This document shows positions 51,501-60,883 of a DNA stretch of 64,000 nucleotides, piece after piece. Position 1 is the first letter of the stretch; the number at the start of each line of letters is the position of its first letter. Origin of the DNA: an uncultured Collinsella sp. (lineage in GTDB: Bacteria > Actinomycetota > Coriobacteriia > Coriobacteriales > Coriobacteriaceae); the NCBI GenBank assembly GCA_934646815.1, contig CAKUEW010000005.1:26663-90662 (forward strand), written 5' to 3'. Below the pieces are notes generated by a model. The model worked only from the letters and a program-made list of their open reading frames with translations. It was not told the origin of the DNA and did not search any database. The translations under genes and the position numbers were made by a program.

Positions 51501-52748
51501 CTACCGTTCGTTAATATAGGTACGATGCGGAAACTTTAGCCCCGGGAACAGCTTGGTCGTCAGCTCGCAGAAATATCCGTCCGTCATGCTGGAGATGTAA
51601 TCCACCACGGCCTGGTCCTTGTCGTCCTGCCACGGATACGTGCGATCGTAGTAGCCCAGCTGCTGTTCAATACGCGAAATATGATGCTTAAAGATGTAGG
51701 ACGACTCGTTGCCATCGTTCAAATCATACAGGCAGCGATCGTAGAGCTTTTCAAAGGCCTCGCGTAGCTCCGCCTCGGAATCGCCCTCGATACCGCCCTT
51801 GCTATAGATCTTCTCGTAGTTCTCGCGCTTGGCACGGCGAATCTCCTCAAACAGGTCCTCGCTCATCTCGATGCGCGGCTTACCGTAGCTGTGCTCGACA
51901 ATATCGATGGATGCGTGCGTAAGGATCCAGCTGTTGTAGAGGCCGCCCAGATCATCGTCGAAGGCATCGGGGCTCAACAGGCCAGCCGCAATGGCGTCTT
52001 GGCGGTCGCGTCCGACGTAGGCAAGGATGTCCGAAATGCGCACCACGCAACCCTCGAGCGTCATGGGGCGCAGATGTTCAATAGCACTGTAGCCTGTGGC
52101 GATGCAGTCCTCGACCGTCTGATCAAACTGGTCAAAAGATGCCATGTCCGAAAGCTCAAACACGCGTTGCTCGTACTCGCCGTTGTGACACAACACGCCA
52201 TCGAGCGTCTGGAGCGAGACGTTGCGACCATACAGGTTATCGAGCACGCGGACCGACTGCACATTATGGAAAAAGTAACGACCCATGTGCTCGTGATATA
52301 TGTCGTTGAGGAAACGCTCGCCGGCATGGCCAAAGGGCGTGTGGCCAAGGTCGTGGCCCAGACCGATCGCCTCGATCAAATCGCAGTTGAGCCCCAACGC
52401 TCGACCGATATCGCACGCGATGCGCGAAACGAGCTGTACATGAAGACCACGGCGCGACAGATCGTCGTTGCTGCGGAAGCTAAAGACCTGCGTTTTACCA
52501 GCGTAGCGGGTATATGCCGGCAGATGGAGGATCTTTTCGGCATCGCGCATATAGGCCGGACGCATAAGCGTGCCCTGGTCGGCAGCTCGATCGACGCGGC
52601 GGATGACCTGGTCATCATTACAACGATACGGGTTGACGAGGCCCAAGGCGCGATCGGCGGCAATGCGCTCGACGAGCTCGGGCGACAACGTCGAAGGAAT
52701 ACGGTCCATACGCGCCTTGATGGCGGTCGTTTCTTGATTAGTTGCCAT
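51501..52748 (-). CDS. dGTP triphosphohydrolase-like HD-domain protein
   Basis: 415 residues with SD AAGGAG. HD core: HVQLVSRIACDIGRALGLN, GLGHDLGHTPFGHAGE (HD metal ligands), VLCHNGEY and RISDILAYVGRD. Matches the dGTPase/YfbR-like superfamily (dGTP to deoxyguanosine and triphosphate). It may help control dNTP pools or host-DNA degradation. Downstream of the prepilin peptidase gene, with 31 nt between them. Confidence 0.9.
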   Translation of the reverse strand: MATNQETTAIKARMDRIPSTLSPELVERIAADRALGLVNPYRCNDDQVIRRVDRAADQGTLMRPAYMRDAEKILHLPAYTRYAGKTQVFSFRSNDDLSRRGLHVQLVSRIACDIGRALGLNCDLIEAIGLGHDLGHTPFGHAGERFLNDIYHEHMGRYFFHNVQSVRVLDNLYGRNVSLQTLDGVLCHNGEYEQRVFELSDMASFDQFDQTVEDCIATGYSAIEHLRPMTLEGCVVRISDILAYVGRDRQDAIAAGLLSPDAFDDDLGGLYNSWILTHASIDIVEHSYGKPRIEMSEDLFEEIRRAKRENYEKIYSKGGIEGDSEAELREAFEKLYDRCLYDLNDGNESSYIFKHHISRIEQQLGYYDRTYPWQDDKDQAVVDYISSMTDGYFCELTTKLFPGLKFPHRTYINER

Positions 52749-52779
52749 GGCATGCTCCTTAAGAAGGACGCGCAGGTAG

Positions 52780-53202
52780 TTACAGCGTGCAGCCCACGAC
52801 CTCGATTATGGCAAAAATCGGCATCAAAAACGGTAGCAATGGCAGCGAGCGCGACTTTGTTATGAGACAGGCAACAGCGAGCGACAGGAGTGCCGCGGCG
52901 AAGGCGACAACGCCGCCCAGGGGATCGAGCGTGCAAAGGGCAAAGAGCGCCTTGGCGTCGCCCATGCCGATACCGGAGACCTGTCGAATGCGACGCCACA
53001 GCGACTCGGACAGCACGAGCGCAAGATACACGATAACCGCAAGGCCGGCGTGGTCAAGCGCCGCTTCCATGCCCTTATCGAGCCAAACCCCCGCAAGCGC
53101 CGCCACGGCACACGCGCCGGCCAGCACATTGGGAAACCGGCGTTCGCGGGCATCAATCACCGCACCGGCGAAAGCGCAAAGCCAAAACGGAATATAGAAC
53201 AT
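52780..53202 (-). CDS. Type IV prepilin peptidase (A24, TadV/CpaA-like)
   Basis: 140 residues with SD GAGGGGG. Four to six hydrophobic helices with the two catalytic aspartates in AVIDARERRFPN and the GxGDxK motif GIGMGDAK. The N-methylation domain of full-length PilD is absent, as in TadV/CpaA. It cleaves prepilin leader peptides at the membrane. No pilin, secretion ATPase or Tad genes are nearby, so its substrates lie elsewhere. Confidence 0.9.
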   Translation of the reverse strand: MFYIPFWLCAFAGAVIDARERRFPNVLAGACAVAALAGVWLDKGMEAALDHAGLAVIVYLALVLSESLWRRIRQVSGIGMGDAKALFALCTLDPLGGVVAFAAALLSLAVACLITKSRSLPLLPFLMPIFAIIEVVGCTL

Positions 53203-53232
53203 CGAAACCCCCTCAACCTGGACCCAAGCGCA

Positions 53233-53273
53233 AAAACCACCACAAAGGTGCCTGTCCCCTTTGTGGTGGTTTT
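53233..53273 (-). terminator. Repeated terminator hairpin, family D, copy 1
   Basis: 16-bp stem (53233-53248 with 53258-53273), minus-strand loop GGACAGGCA, ending in TTTT. It lies 9 nt after the glycosyltransferase stop. An almost identical hairpin with the same loop follows the gldA-like gene at 60843-60883. Confidence 0.88.
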
Positions 53274-53281
53274 GGTGATGG

Positions 53282-54577
53282 TTATTTGGCGCCTTGCATG
53301 ACCTCGTCGAGGGTAACGCTTACGGCGTGTTGCGTCGGGACCCAGTCGACCTTCAGGAACAGCGCGGCGACCGTGATGGGAATGTAACTGAACATAAAGA
53401 TCGGGAAGGTGAACAGATTCGTCACCAGCCGCCACTTTTGCGCGCAGTGAATATGCTTGTACTCAAAGATGGTCGTGAGCAGCGCCAGAATAAAGAAGGT
53501 CTGATACATCATGGCAAAGGTCATGATGAGCGACGCGGCGCAGGCCTGCATCTCGACCTCAGTTGCTAAAAAGCCATGCGACAGGCCACCTACGATCAGG
53601 AAGGTCGCATTGGCGAGCATCGAGATCAGCGACAGCAGCATGCCGGGTGCAATCGTCATAAACATGTCGTAGGCGGCAAAGCGGCGGTAGCGGAAGGTCG
53701 ACTTGACCAGGTGTTTGCCGTACGTAAAGAACACCTGGTAGAAGCCCTTGGTCCAGCGCATACGCTGCTTCCAAGAAGCCTTAAACGTCACGGGCTGCTC
53801 GTCAAAGAACTCAGCCGGCGCATAACCGATCCGAATGCCGTGAATGGCGCAGAAGGTCGTGAACTGGATATCCTCGGTGAGCGTATGGAACTGCCAGCCG
53901 TGCATGCCCTCAATGACGCTTGCAGAGATCAGATAACCCGAGCCCGAGACGGCGCAAGAGGTCTTGCAGATATTGCGCGCGTTGTTGAGGAAGCGCGCCT
54001 CGCGCAGATACCAGGTAGCGTTAGCGGCCGAAATCCACGAGCTGCCGAAGTTTTTGGAGTTGCGATAGCTCGTGACCACATGGAAGCCCTGGTCAAAGGC
54101 ATCGTTCATCTTGGACACGTAATCGCGCGCGATGACGTTATCGGCGTCGAAGATAAAATAGCCCTCGAAGGTGTCGGGATACTCGTTGAGAATACGGTCG
54201 AAACCAAAGTCCATGACCCAACTCTTGCCCTTGCGGGCAAGATCGTTGCGCTCGTACACGATAGCGCCGGCCTCTCGTGCGAGCTGCGCCGTGTTGTCGG
54301 TGCAGGCGTCCGCAACCACAAAGACCTCGATAAGCTCGGACGGATAGTCCTGGTCCTTAATGGAGCGCACGAGGTTGGCAATTACGGCCTCCTCATTGTG
54401 CGCGGCGATAAAGAAGGCATAGCGGTGGAGTTTTTTGGCCTTGGGAGGTGCGACCTCGCCACGAAGAGCGCCGATGACAAAGAAGACCACCTGGTACAGA
54501 AAGCAGACCGTAAGCAACGTGACCACAATCTGGTTGAAGATCACGATGGGCGTGTTGGTTTGTAAAAAGGCGAGCAT
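53282..54577 (-). CDS. GT2-family processive glycosyltransferase (membrane)
   Basis: 431 residues with SD GGGAG. N-terminal helix (about 12-38), a GT-A domain with FFIAAHNEE, FVVADACTDNT, IFDADN (DxD), TEDIQFT and QRMRW (the Q(Q/R)xRW motif of processive enzymes), then four C-terminal helices. Related to hyaluronan/cellulose synthase-like GT2 enzymes. It probably polymerises or exports a surface polysaccharide. No other polysaccharide genes adjoin it. Confidence 0.9.
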   Translation of the reverse strand: MLAFLQTNTPIVIFNQIVVTLLTVCFLYQVVFFVIGALRGEVAPPKAKKLHRYAFFIAAHNEEAVIANLVRSIKDQDYPSELIEVFVVADACTDNTAQLAREAGAIVYERNDLARKGKSWVMDFGFDRILNEYPDTFEGYFIFDADNVIARDYVSKMNDAFDQGFHVVTSYRNSKNFGSSWISAANATWYLREARFLNNARNICKTSCAVSGSGYLISASVIEGMHGWQFHTLTEDIQFTTFCAIHGIRIGYAPAEFFDEQPVTFKASWKQRMRWTKGFYQVFFTYGKHLVKSTFRYRRFAAYDMFMTIAPGMLLSLISMLANATFLIVGGLSHGFLATEVEMQACAASLIMTFAMMYQTFFILALLTTIFEYKHIHCAQKWRLVTNLFTFPIFMFSYIPITVAALFLKVDWVPTQHAVSVTLDEVMQGAK

Positions 54578-54659
54578 GCAGGCTCCCGAGAACGCGTTAC
54601 GTAAACAACCGTATATCTTACCGCAGGCTAGGGGCGTTCAAGAAACCACCTAATACTGG

Positions 54660-55673
54660 CTAGGCCTCGAGCAGACCGAGCTGGGGAACGATCTCGTCGC
54701 CGGCTTCGGTGCGGCCAAGCGAGCGCGGGGCCAGGTCGTCAAGGACAGCGGCAAGATCCCACGGCAGCTCGTCGCGGCACTCAACGCGCTCCCCCGTCAC
54801 GGGATGGTCGAACGCCACGCGCCAGGAATGCAGGAATTGCCTGGTCAGGCCCTGATCGGCGCGCGCATCGCATTTGCCGTAGAGCGGATCGCCCACGCAG
54901 GCATGGTTGATATGGCGCATGTGAACGCGAATCTGATGCGTGCGACCCGTGAACAGGTGGCACTCCACAAGCGTATAGCCATCGTCGAATCGCGAAGAGT
55001 CAAAGCGCTCGAGCACCTTAAAGGTCGTGATGGCCTGACGCGCAAACGGGTCGTCCGAGACCGCCATCTTTACGCGATCGCGTGTGGAGCGGGCGATACC
55101 GGTATTGATGGTGCCCTCGTCCATGGCAATGTGTCCGTGAACGAGCGTGATATAGCGTCGGTCGAGCGTGCGCGTGCGGATAAGATTTTGAAGCGCGCGC
55201 TGGGTATCGTCGTCCTTGGCGGCGAGCATAAGGCCGGAGGTATCACGGTCCAGGCGATGCACGATGCCGGGACGATCCTCGCCCTGTACCGTACCCAGAT
55301 GGTCGATGCCACAGTGGTAGACCAGGGCGTTTGCCAGGGTGCCACTCTCGTGACCGTGCGCCGGATGGCACACCAGACCGCGCTGCTTGGAAAGCACGAT
55401 GAGGTAATCGTCCTCGTAGCGAATATCGAGCGGAATGGCCTCGGGAATCACATCGGCCGGATCGTGCGGCTCGGGAAGATCGACCGAGATGCGGTCGCCG
55501 GCGTGCACGGCATACTTTTTGGACAGGCAGGTCTCGCCGTTGACGATGACGGCGCCGCCCTCGATTAGATGCGCGCAGGCAGAGCGCGTGGGGCAGCCAT
55601 CATTGGCGCCCAGATAGGCATCGAGGCGCTGGCCAGCGCAATCGTCGACAACGAGAATATGGATGTCGGCCAT
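54660..55673 (-). CDS. RluD-family 23S rRNA pseudouridine synthase
   Basis: 337 residues; ATG 55673 overlaps the lspA stop (TAATG). S4 domain at about 12-70 (RLDAYLGANDGCPTRSACAHL), then the catalytic HRLDRDTSGLML with the nucleophile Asp, and FTGRTHQIRVHM. It isomerises uridines in 23S rRNA (or tRNA; the site cannot be read). The lspA-rluD pair is common in Gram-positives. Confidence 0.93.
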   Translation of the reverse strand: MADIHILVVDDCAGQRLDAYLGANDGCPTRSACAHLIEGGAVIVNGETCLSKKYAVHAGDRISVDLPEPHDPADVIPEAIPLDIRYEDDYLIVLSKQRGLVCHPAHGHESGTLANALVYHCGIDHLGTVQGEDRPGIVHRLDRDTSGLMLAAKDDDTQRALQNLIRTRTLDRRYITLVHGHIAMDEGTINTGIARSTRDRVKMAVSDDPFARQAITTFKVLERFDSSRFDDGYTLVECHLFTGRTHQIRVHMRHINHACVGDPLYGKCDARADQGLTRQFLHSWRVAFDHPVTGERVECRDELPWDLAAVLDDLAPRSLGRTEAGDEIVPQLGLLEA

Positions 55674-56272
55674 TAGCGCTCATTCCTTTCGCGAATCTTG
55701 CGGGCACGCTCCCCACGTTGCTTGGCCTTGCGCTTGGCGCGGGCCTCGTCACGGGCATTGAGCTCAGCGGTCGCATCGACCTCACGAGCAGCGGGACTCA
55801 AAAACATGTAGCCGATAAGCGCCAGGACAACTCCCACCGTGATGCCGATATCGGCTACGTTAAACACGGGAAAATCGATGAAGGTCGTGGCAATAAAATC
55901 GATCACGAAGCCAAAAGCCAAGCGGTCGATAGCGTTGCCGATGGCACCGCCGGCAACCATGGCCATACCAACGACCTCGAGTTGAGCCAGTTGGGGAGCT
56001 CGAACAAGGTAGACGGCAATGGCGACAATGACCGCCAGCGCCAACACGGCAAACGCCGCGCCATGTCCCTCGCCCATGCTAAAGGCAGCACCGATATTGC
56101 GGACAAACATAAAGTCGATGACACCGGGGATAACGGTCACATGCAGAGCATCGCCCACGGCACGAACCGCAAGCTTGGTCAGCTGATCAACCAGCAACAC
56201 AGCCAACGCCACGCCACCAGCAACCCCCAACCGCCACCGCAAAGGCGGCGTCATATCAGCAAAACGACCCAA
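55673..56272 (-). CDS. lspA: Signal peptidase II (lipoprotein signal peptidase)
   Basis: 199 residues from a TTG start with SD AGGGGA; an ATG six codons in lacks an SD. Four helices, RNIGAAFSMGEG, and the catalytic Asps in GNAIDRLAFGFVIDFI and FNVADIGIT. It cleaves lipoprotein signal peptides after lipidation. The C-terminal 45 residues are a strongly charged Arg/Lys/Glu tail (KRKAKQRGERARKIRERNER) that extends the usual 150-165-residue enzyme. Confidence 0.94.
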   Translation of the reverse strand: MGRFADMTPPLRWRLGVAGGVALAVLLVDQLTKLAVRAVGDALHVTVIPGVIDFMFVRNIGAAFSMGEGHGAAFAVLALAVIVAIAVYLVRAPQLAQLEVVGMAMVAGGAIGNAIDRLAFGFVIDFIATTFIDFPVFNVADIGITVGVVLALIGYMFLSPAAREVDATAELNARDEARAKRKAKQRGERARKIRERNER

Positions 56273-56382
56273 AGAAATCCCCTACCCTCAGAGAATCGAA
56301 TTACGTTTAACGCAAAGAACCATCTTATATTGCCATACGCCAAACGCACGACATATTCGATAACGCCAGATAAATAACCAGC

Positions 56383-56420
56383 ATAAAAAGAAAGCGACAT
56401 TCCGAAAAACGGAATGCCGC
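56383..56420 (-). terminator. Intrinsic terminator of ileS
   Basis: 11-bp stem GCGGCATTCCG/CGGAATGTCGC (one mismatch; 56410-56420 with 56394-56404), loop TTTTT, then TTTCTTTTT on the minus strand. Confidence 0.88.
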
Positions 56421-56461
56421 TCAACTTGCCATCAGCTAAGAAAACGCCGCTTAACCGTAAC

Positions 56462-59263
56462 CTACAGCGCGTCAGCGCAGCGTTTACAAATATGCGCGTG
56501 GCCGTTGTACTCGCCGACGGTGGTGCGGTAGTTCCAGCAACGATCGCAGCACTCGCCCTCGGCAGCCTCGATGGCAACGGAAAGCTCCTCGCCCTGGGTC
56601 AGCTCAACATCAGAGACGATGTAGAACTCGGCCAGGTCAACGGCCTTGTCACCGGTCAGCAGCGCGTACATCTCGGCGGGAACGACCGCCTTGACGCGGA
56701 CCTGCTGGCTCTTGGTGAAGGTACCGGCGGAGCGGGCATCCTCAAGGGCCTTGGTCACAGCGCTACGGAGCTCGAGCGAAGCCTCGAGCACACCCTCAAA
56801 CTCGTTGGCCTCGTCGACCGTGATGGGCGACTTGTACCAATCGAGCAGCGCGGCATACTTCTGGTGATCGACGCAGCCGGCAGGCGCATAGGCCATGGCC
56901 TCGTCGACGGTGTAGGACAGGATCGGCTGCAGGTCGCGCATGAGCATCGAGAAGAGCTCAGCCAGAACGGTCTGGGCGCTGCGGCGCTCAAGCGAGCCGG
57001 GCTTATCGCAGTACAGACGGTCCTTCAGGGCGTCGAGGTACACATTGGACAGCTCGGTAACCACGAAGTCATAAAGCGCACGGTAGGCACGCGGGAACTC
57101 GTAGCAAGAGTAAGCGTCGTCGACCTCGGCCTGGACCTGGGTCAGACGGGCAACCATGAGCTTGTCGAGCGGCAGCAGGTCGGCAAAGGCGACGCCGTCG
57201 GTCTCGGGCTCAAACTGACCCTCGAGCTCAGAGAGCAGGAACCGCAGCGTGTTGCGGAAACGACGGTAGGCATCGGACGTACGGGCGAGAATCTCGTGGT
57301 CGATGGACACATCGGAGCTGGTGTCGACGGAGGCAACCCACAGACGGATGATGTCGGCGCCCATCTCGTCACAGACCTTGTTGGGGTCGATGACGTTGCC
57401 GAGCGACTTGGACATCTTGCGGCCTTGGCCGTCGAGCGTAAAGCCCTGCGAGACGACTGCCTTGTACGGAGCGTGACCGTTGGCGCCCACCGAGGTGAGC
57501 AGCGAGCTCTGGAACCAACCGCGGTGCTGGTCGGAGCCCTCGAGGTACACGTCCGCCGGATACTCCAGCTCGGGACGGTACTCGCAGACGGCCTTCCAGG
57601 AGACGCCGGAGTCCCACCACACGTCGAGAATGTCCTTATCGGCCTTGAGGTGATGGCCGCCGCACTTGGGGCAGACGCAGGCCTCGCCCAGGTAGCTCTC
57701 GGGAGCGTCGGTGAACCAGGCGTCAGAGCCCTTCTCGTGGAAGAGCTTGATAACGGCGTCGAGCGTGGCATCGTTCATGACCTTCTCGCCGCAGTCGGCG
57801 CAGGTGTAGCTGGGGATGGGCACGCCCCAGTTGCGCTGACGGCTGATGCACCAGTCGGGACGCTGCTCGACCATGGCGCCAATGCGGTTGGCGGCATGGG
57901 CCGGATACCACTTAACGTTCTCGCGGACCTCTTTGCCGGCCTGCTCGCGCAGACCCGTCTTGTCCATCGAGACAAACCATTGGTCGGTGGCACGGAACAG
58001 CACGGGGTGCTTGCAGCGCCAGCAGTGCGGATAGCTGTGCGTGATCTTCTTCTCCAGAACCAGGGTGCCGCGCTCGCGCAGGAACTCGATGATGTGCGGG
58101 TTGGCCTCGTCGGTGTCCATACCGCTGAAGGGGCCGCCAGTGCCGAACTCCTCGCCGGTGTAGAACTTGCCGTCGTCATCGACCGGCATGCAGATGTCGG
58201 TGATGCCCTCTTTGAGGCAGGCGAAGTAGTCGTCGACGCCGTGGCCGGGCGAGTTGTGGACGATACCGGTACCGTCGTCGACACCGACGTAATCGGCCAG
58301 CAGGGCCACGCCCTCAACACCGTCAAAGATCGGCTGCTTGTAGTGGATGTGGTGGAAGGTCTCGGCGGGAACCACATAGGGCTTGCCGTCGACCATGACC
58401 GGGGTGCACTCCCAGCCAAACTCCTCGCAGCACTTGGGAGCCAGGTCCTCAAGCATAACCTCGGCGCGACCGTCGTGCTCAACAGCGACATAGGCGGCGC
58501 CGGGCTTAAGGGAAACGGCCTGGTCGGAGGGGATGGTCCACGGCGTGGTCGTCCAGATGATAAAGTCGACCGGGCCGTCGAAGTTCTCGAGGCCGGCGGG
58601 CTTGGAGGTCATCTCGAAGCGCACGAAGATGGAGGGGCTCGTCTCGTCAGAGTACTCGATCTCGGCCTCGGCCAGCGCGGTATGGCAGTGCTTGCACCAG
58701 TGGACCGGCTTGTGGCCACGATAGATCATGCCCTTATCGAACATGGCCTTAAAGACCTCGATATCAGCGGCGTCGTGCTGGTGATAGAGCGTCAGATAGG
58801 GGTTATCCCAGTCGCCGAGCACGCCCAGACGGCGGAAACCGGCCTTCTGGAGCTCGATGTTCTCGACGGCGAACTTGTTGCACAGCTCGCGGATCTCGGC
58901 GGTAGAAGTCTGATTGAACTTCTCGGTGCCGAGCATCTCCTCGACCTTATGCTCGATCGGCTGACCGTGGCAATCCCAACCGGGGACATAGGGAACTTCG
59001 CAGCCCTGCATCATCCAGTAACGGTTGATCATGTCCTTGGAGATCTTGTTCATGGCGTGGCCGATGTGGATCGGGCCGTTGGCGTACGGAGGGCCGTCGT
59101 GCAGCACGAACTTCTTGTGGCCCTCGTTCTTCTTCAGAACCTGCTCGTAGACCTTGTTGTCCTGCCAGTCCTTGAGTCGCTTGGGCTCGGACTTGGAAAG
59201 ACCGGCACGCATGGGAAATCCGGTTTTGGGCAGATTCATCGTCTGCTTGTACTCGTTTGCCAC
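56462..59263 (-). CDS. ileS: Isoleucyl-tRNA synthetase
   Basis: 933 residues from a GTG start with SD AAAGGGG. HIGH-type motif PYANGPIHIGHAMNK, WDCHGQPIEH, the CP1 editing domain, KMSKS in DGQGRKMSKSLGNVI, and a C-terminal zinc finger CDRCWNY...CKRC. It charges tRNA-Ile. A T-box leader with its own terminator (59305-59572) lies upstream, so expression should rise when tRNA-Ile is uncharged. Confidence 0.97.
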   Translation of the reverse strand: MANEYKQTMNLPKTGFPMRAGLSKSEPKRLKDWQDNKVYEQVLKKNEGHKKFVLHDGPPYANGPIHIGHAMNKISKDMINRYWMMQGCEVPYVPGWDCHGQPIEHKVEEMLGTEKFNQTSTAEIRELCNKFAVENIELQKAGFRRLGVLGDWDNPYLTLYHQHDAADIEVFKAMFDKGMIYRGHKPVHWCKHCHTALAEAEIEYSDETSPSIFVRFEMTSKPAGLENFDGPVDFIIWTTTPWTIPSDQAVSLKPGAAYVAVEHDGRAEVMLEDLAPKCCEEFGWECTPVMVDGKPYVVPAETFHHIHYKQPIFDGVEGVALLADYVGVDDGTGIVHNSPGHGVDDYFACLKEGITDICMPVDDDGKFYTGEEFGTGGPFSGMDTDEANPHIIEFLRERGTLVLEKKITHSYPHCWRCKHPVLFRATDQWFVSMDKTGLREQAGKEVRENVKWYPAHAANRIGAMVEQRPDWCISRQRNWGVPIPSYTCADCGEKVMNDATLDAVIKLFHEKGSDAWFTDAPESYLGEACVCPKCGGHHLKADKDILDVWWDSGVSWKAVCEYRPELEYPADVYLEGSDQHRGWFQSSLLTSVGANGHAPYKAVVSQGFTLDGQGRKMSKSLGNVIDPNKVCDEMGADIIRLWVASVDTSSDVSIDHEILARTSDAYRRFRNTLRFLLSELEGQFEPETDGVAFADLLPLDKLMVARLTQVQAEVDDAYSCYEFPRAYRALYDFVVTELSNVYLDALKDRLYCDKPGSLERRSAQTVLAELFSMLMRDLQPILSYTVDEAMAYAPAGCVDHQKYAALLDWYKSPITVDEANEFEGVLEASLELRSAVTKALEDARSAGTFTKSQQVRVKAVVPAEMYALLTGDKAVDLAEFYIVSDVELTQGEELSVAIEAAEGECCDRCWNYRTTVGEYNGHAHICKRCADAL

Positions 59264-59304
59264 GGTACCCCTTTCTTGTCATGGGCGCGCACGCCCTATG
59301 GGCA

Positions 59305-59572
59305 CCAAAAAAGCGCCCGTCCCTGCAAGCTGGGACGAAGCGCCACAAAACGGGCAGCGTGCCCGCAAAAGCTCTTCGCTTAACCACCCAGCTTAGATGC
59401 CCTCACCCGCGTTGCCGCGCGCTCGCATCCGTTACTCGGCTGGCCTGTATCGACGACCATCTCGGCGATGTCTACTAAGACGGGCCTGCACGGCGCGCCC
59501 GTTGGGACCGCAGCTCCGGGGTGATTTTCATCGGTCGCATGCACGGGATCTCAGCGCTCCCCGCTCTCTGTG
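59305..59572 (-). promoter_or_regulatory. T-box leader of ileS (tRNA-Ile sensing, with terminator)
   Basis: Minus-strand leader starting AGAGAGCGGGG (59569-59559). A specifier-loop-like GAAAATCACCCCGGAGCTGC follows, with codon ATC (Ile) at 59525-59523. The T-box bulge GGGTGGTTAAGCG contains TGGT (59386-59383), which would pair with ACCA of uncharged tRNA-Ile. A terminator then follows (GCGCTTCGTCCC stem with GGGACGGGCGC, then TTTTTT), at about 59305-59337. It explains most of the 486-bp gap. Confidence 0.85.
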
Positions 59573-59749
59573 GCATGCGGACGGCCGACTACTCGTCCCC
59601 ATCAACGCTTATGCGCTGTATGGTAGCACGCTCCGCCGCTGGCAAAAACCCTCAATGCTGCTTTTCATATTTATGAAATTCTCGGTGTCGTGCGTAAACC
59701 TTAGGAGCAAAATACCAGAGAGTACTTTACCCAAGGAAAGAAGGCGCTT

Positions 59750-60832
59750 ATGCGTACGATTGGAATGAGCGATTACACCGTGGGCGAGGATTGCTTTAAC
59801 GAGCTCCCCGCGGCGCTGGCAGAATACGGGGCGAAGAAGGTCGCCATCATTGGCGGCAAGCGCGCACTTGCCGCAGCGCTGCCCGGCATCGAGGCCGCGC
59901 TGGCGGATACCGACGTCGAGATCTTGGAGACGCACGTGTACGGCACCAACAGCACGCGTGCCAACATCGCCAAGGTCGTGAACTCCCCCGCTTGCCAGGA
60001 TGCCGACGTACTCATCGCGTGCGGCGGCGGCAAGGCGCTCGACACCGTCAAGACGGCGGCGATTGAGCTCAATAAGATTGTCTTTACCGTGCCGACGATC
60101 TGCTCCAACTGCTCGGCTGCCACCGCGATCGCCGTCGTATACAACGACGACGGATCGCTCGAGGGCTACTCGTACCCCAACCGCCCGGCGCACATCTTCA
60201 TTAACCCCAAGATCATCGCCGAGGCTCCAGCGGAGTATTTCTGGGCCGGCGTGGGCGATGCCCTGTCCAAGCAGCCCGAGGTAGAGTATGCCGCGAGCGC
60301 CGGAAACCTGGAGCACACCGCCGGTCTTGGCCTGGCACTCGCCCACACTTGCTCCGAGCCGCTGTTTACCTATGGCGTACAGGGTCTTGAGGACGTGCGT
60401 CAGGACCTGTCGACCGAGGCCGTAAAGCAGATCGCGCTCGATATCGTGGTCAATACGGGCTACGTCTCGAACCTCACCAACCAAAACGATTACTACTACA
60501 ACTCCAGCGTGGCGCATGCGTTCTACAACGCCACCTGCGCTATTCCGCGCGAGGGCCATTACCTGCACGGCGAGGTCGTGAGCCTGGGCGTGCTGGTGCT
60601 GTTCGCCTACACGGGCGACACCGAAAACTTGGAGCGCTACGCCGCCTTTAACAAGCAGATGGGCCTGCCCGTGACGCTTGAGCAGGTTGGCCTTTCCGAG
60701 GCCGATATCCCGGCCCTGTGCGAGCACGCGCATAACACCAACGAGTGGAAGCAGGGAAACCCGGAGCCCTTCACTGACGAGAAGTTCGCCGCCGCCATCA
60801 AGGCCGCCGACGCCTACGGCCACACCCTCTAG
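59750..60832 (+). CDS. Iron-containing alcohol dehydrogenase family protein, glycerol-dehydrogenase-like
   Basis: 360 residues with upstream GAAAGAAGG. NAD-binding CGGGKALDTVK at 91-101 and the metal ligands Asp170 (GVGDALSK), His in NSSVAHAFYNA, and His in GHYLHGEVVSLG match GldA. It may oxidise glycerol to dihydroxyacetone or reduce a related carbonyl. No dha or glp gene adjoins it, so the substrate is uncertain. It is divergent from ileS and ends in the family D terminator. Confidence 0.88.
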   Translation: MRTIGMSDYTVGEDCFNELPAALAEYGAKKVAIIGGKRALAAALPGIEAALADTDVEILETHVYGTNSTRANIAKVVNSPACQDADVLIACGGGKALDTVKTAAIELNKIVFTVPTICSNCSAATAIAVVYNDDGSLEGYSYPNRPAHIFINPKIIAEAPAEYFWAGVGDALSKQPEVEYAASAGNLEHTAGLGLALAHTCSEPLFTYGVQGLEDVRQDLSTEAVKQIALDIVVNTGYVSNLTNQNDYYYNSSVAHAFYNATCAIPREGHYLHGEVVSLGVLVLFAYTGDTENLERYAAFNKQMGLPVTLEQVGLSEADIPALCEHAHNTNEWKQGNPEPFTDEKFAAAIKAADAYGHTL

Positions 60833-60842
60833 ACCCTAAAGC

Positions 60843-60883
60843 AAACCCACCACAAAGGGGACAGGCACCTTTGTGGTGGGTTT
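60843..60883 (+). terminator. Repeated terminator hairpin, family D, copy 2
   Basis: 16-bp stem AAACCCACCACAAAGG/CCTTTGTGGTGGGTTT (60843-60858, 60868-60883) with loop GGACAGGCA and a T-run; 10 nt after the gldA-like stop. Copy 1 is at 53233-53273. Confidence 0.9.

Noticed and set aside
56414..59383. 989-codon plus-strand open frame opposite ileS
   Set aside because: Antisense shadow of ileS. No recognisable domain; composition follows the ileS codons. Similar shadows opposite alaS (43879-46377), fruA (30072-32237) and ftsH (61533-63416) were rejected for the same reason.
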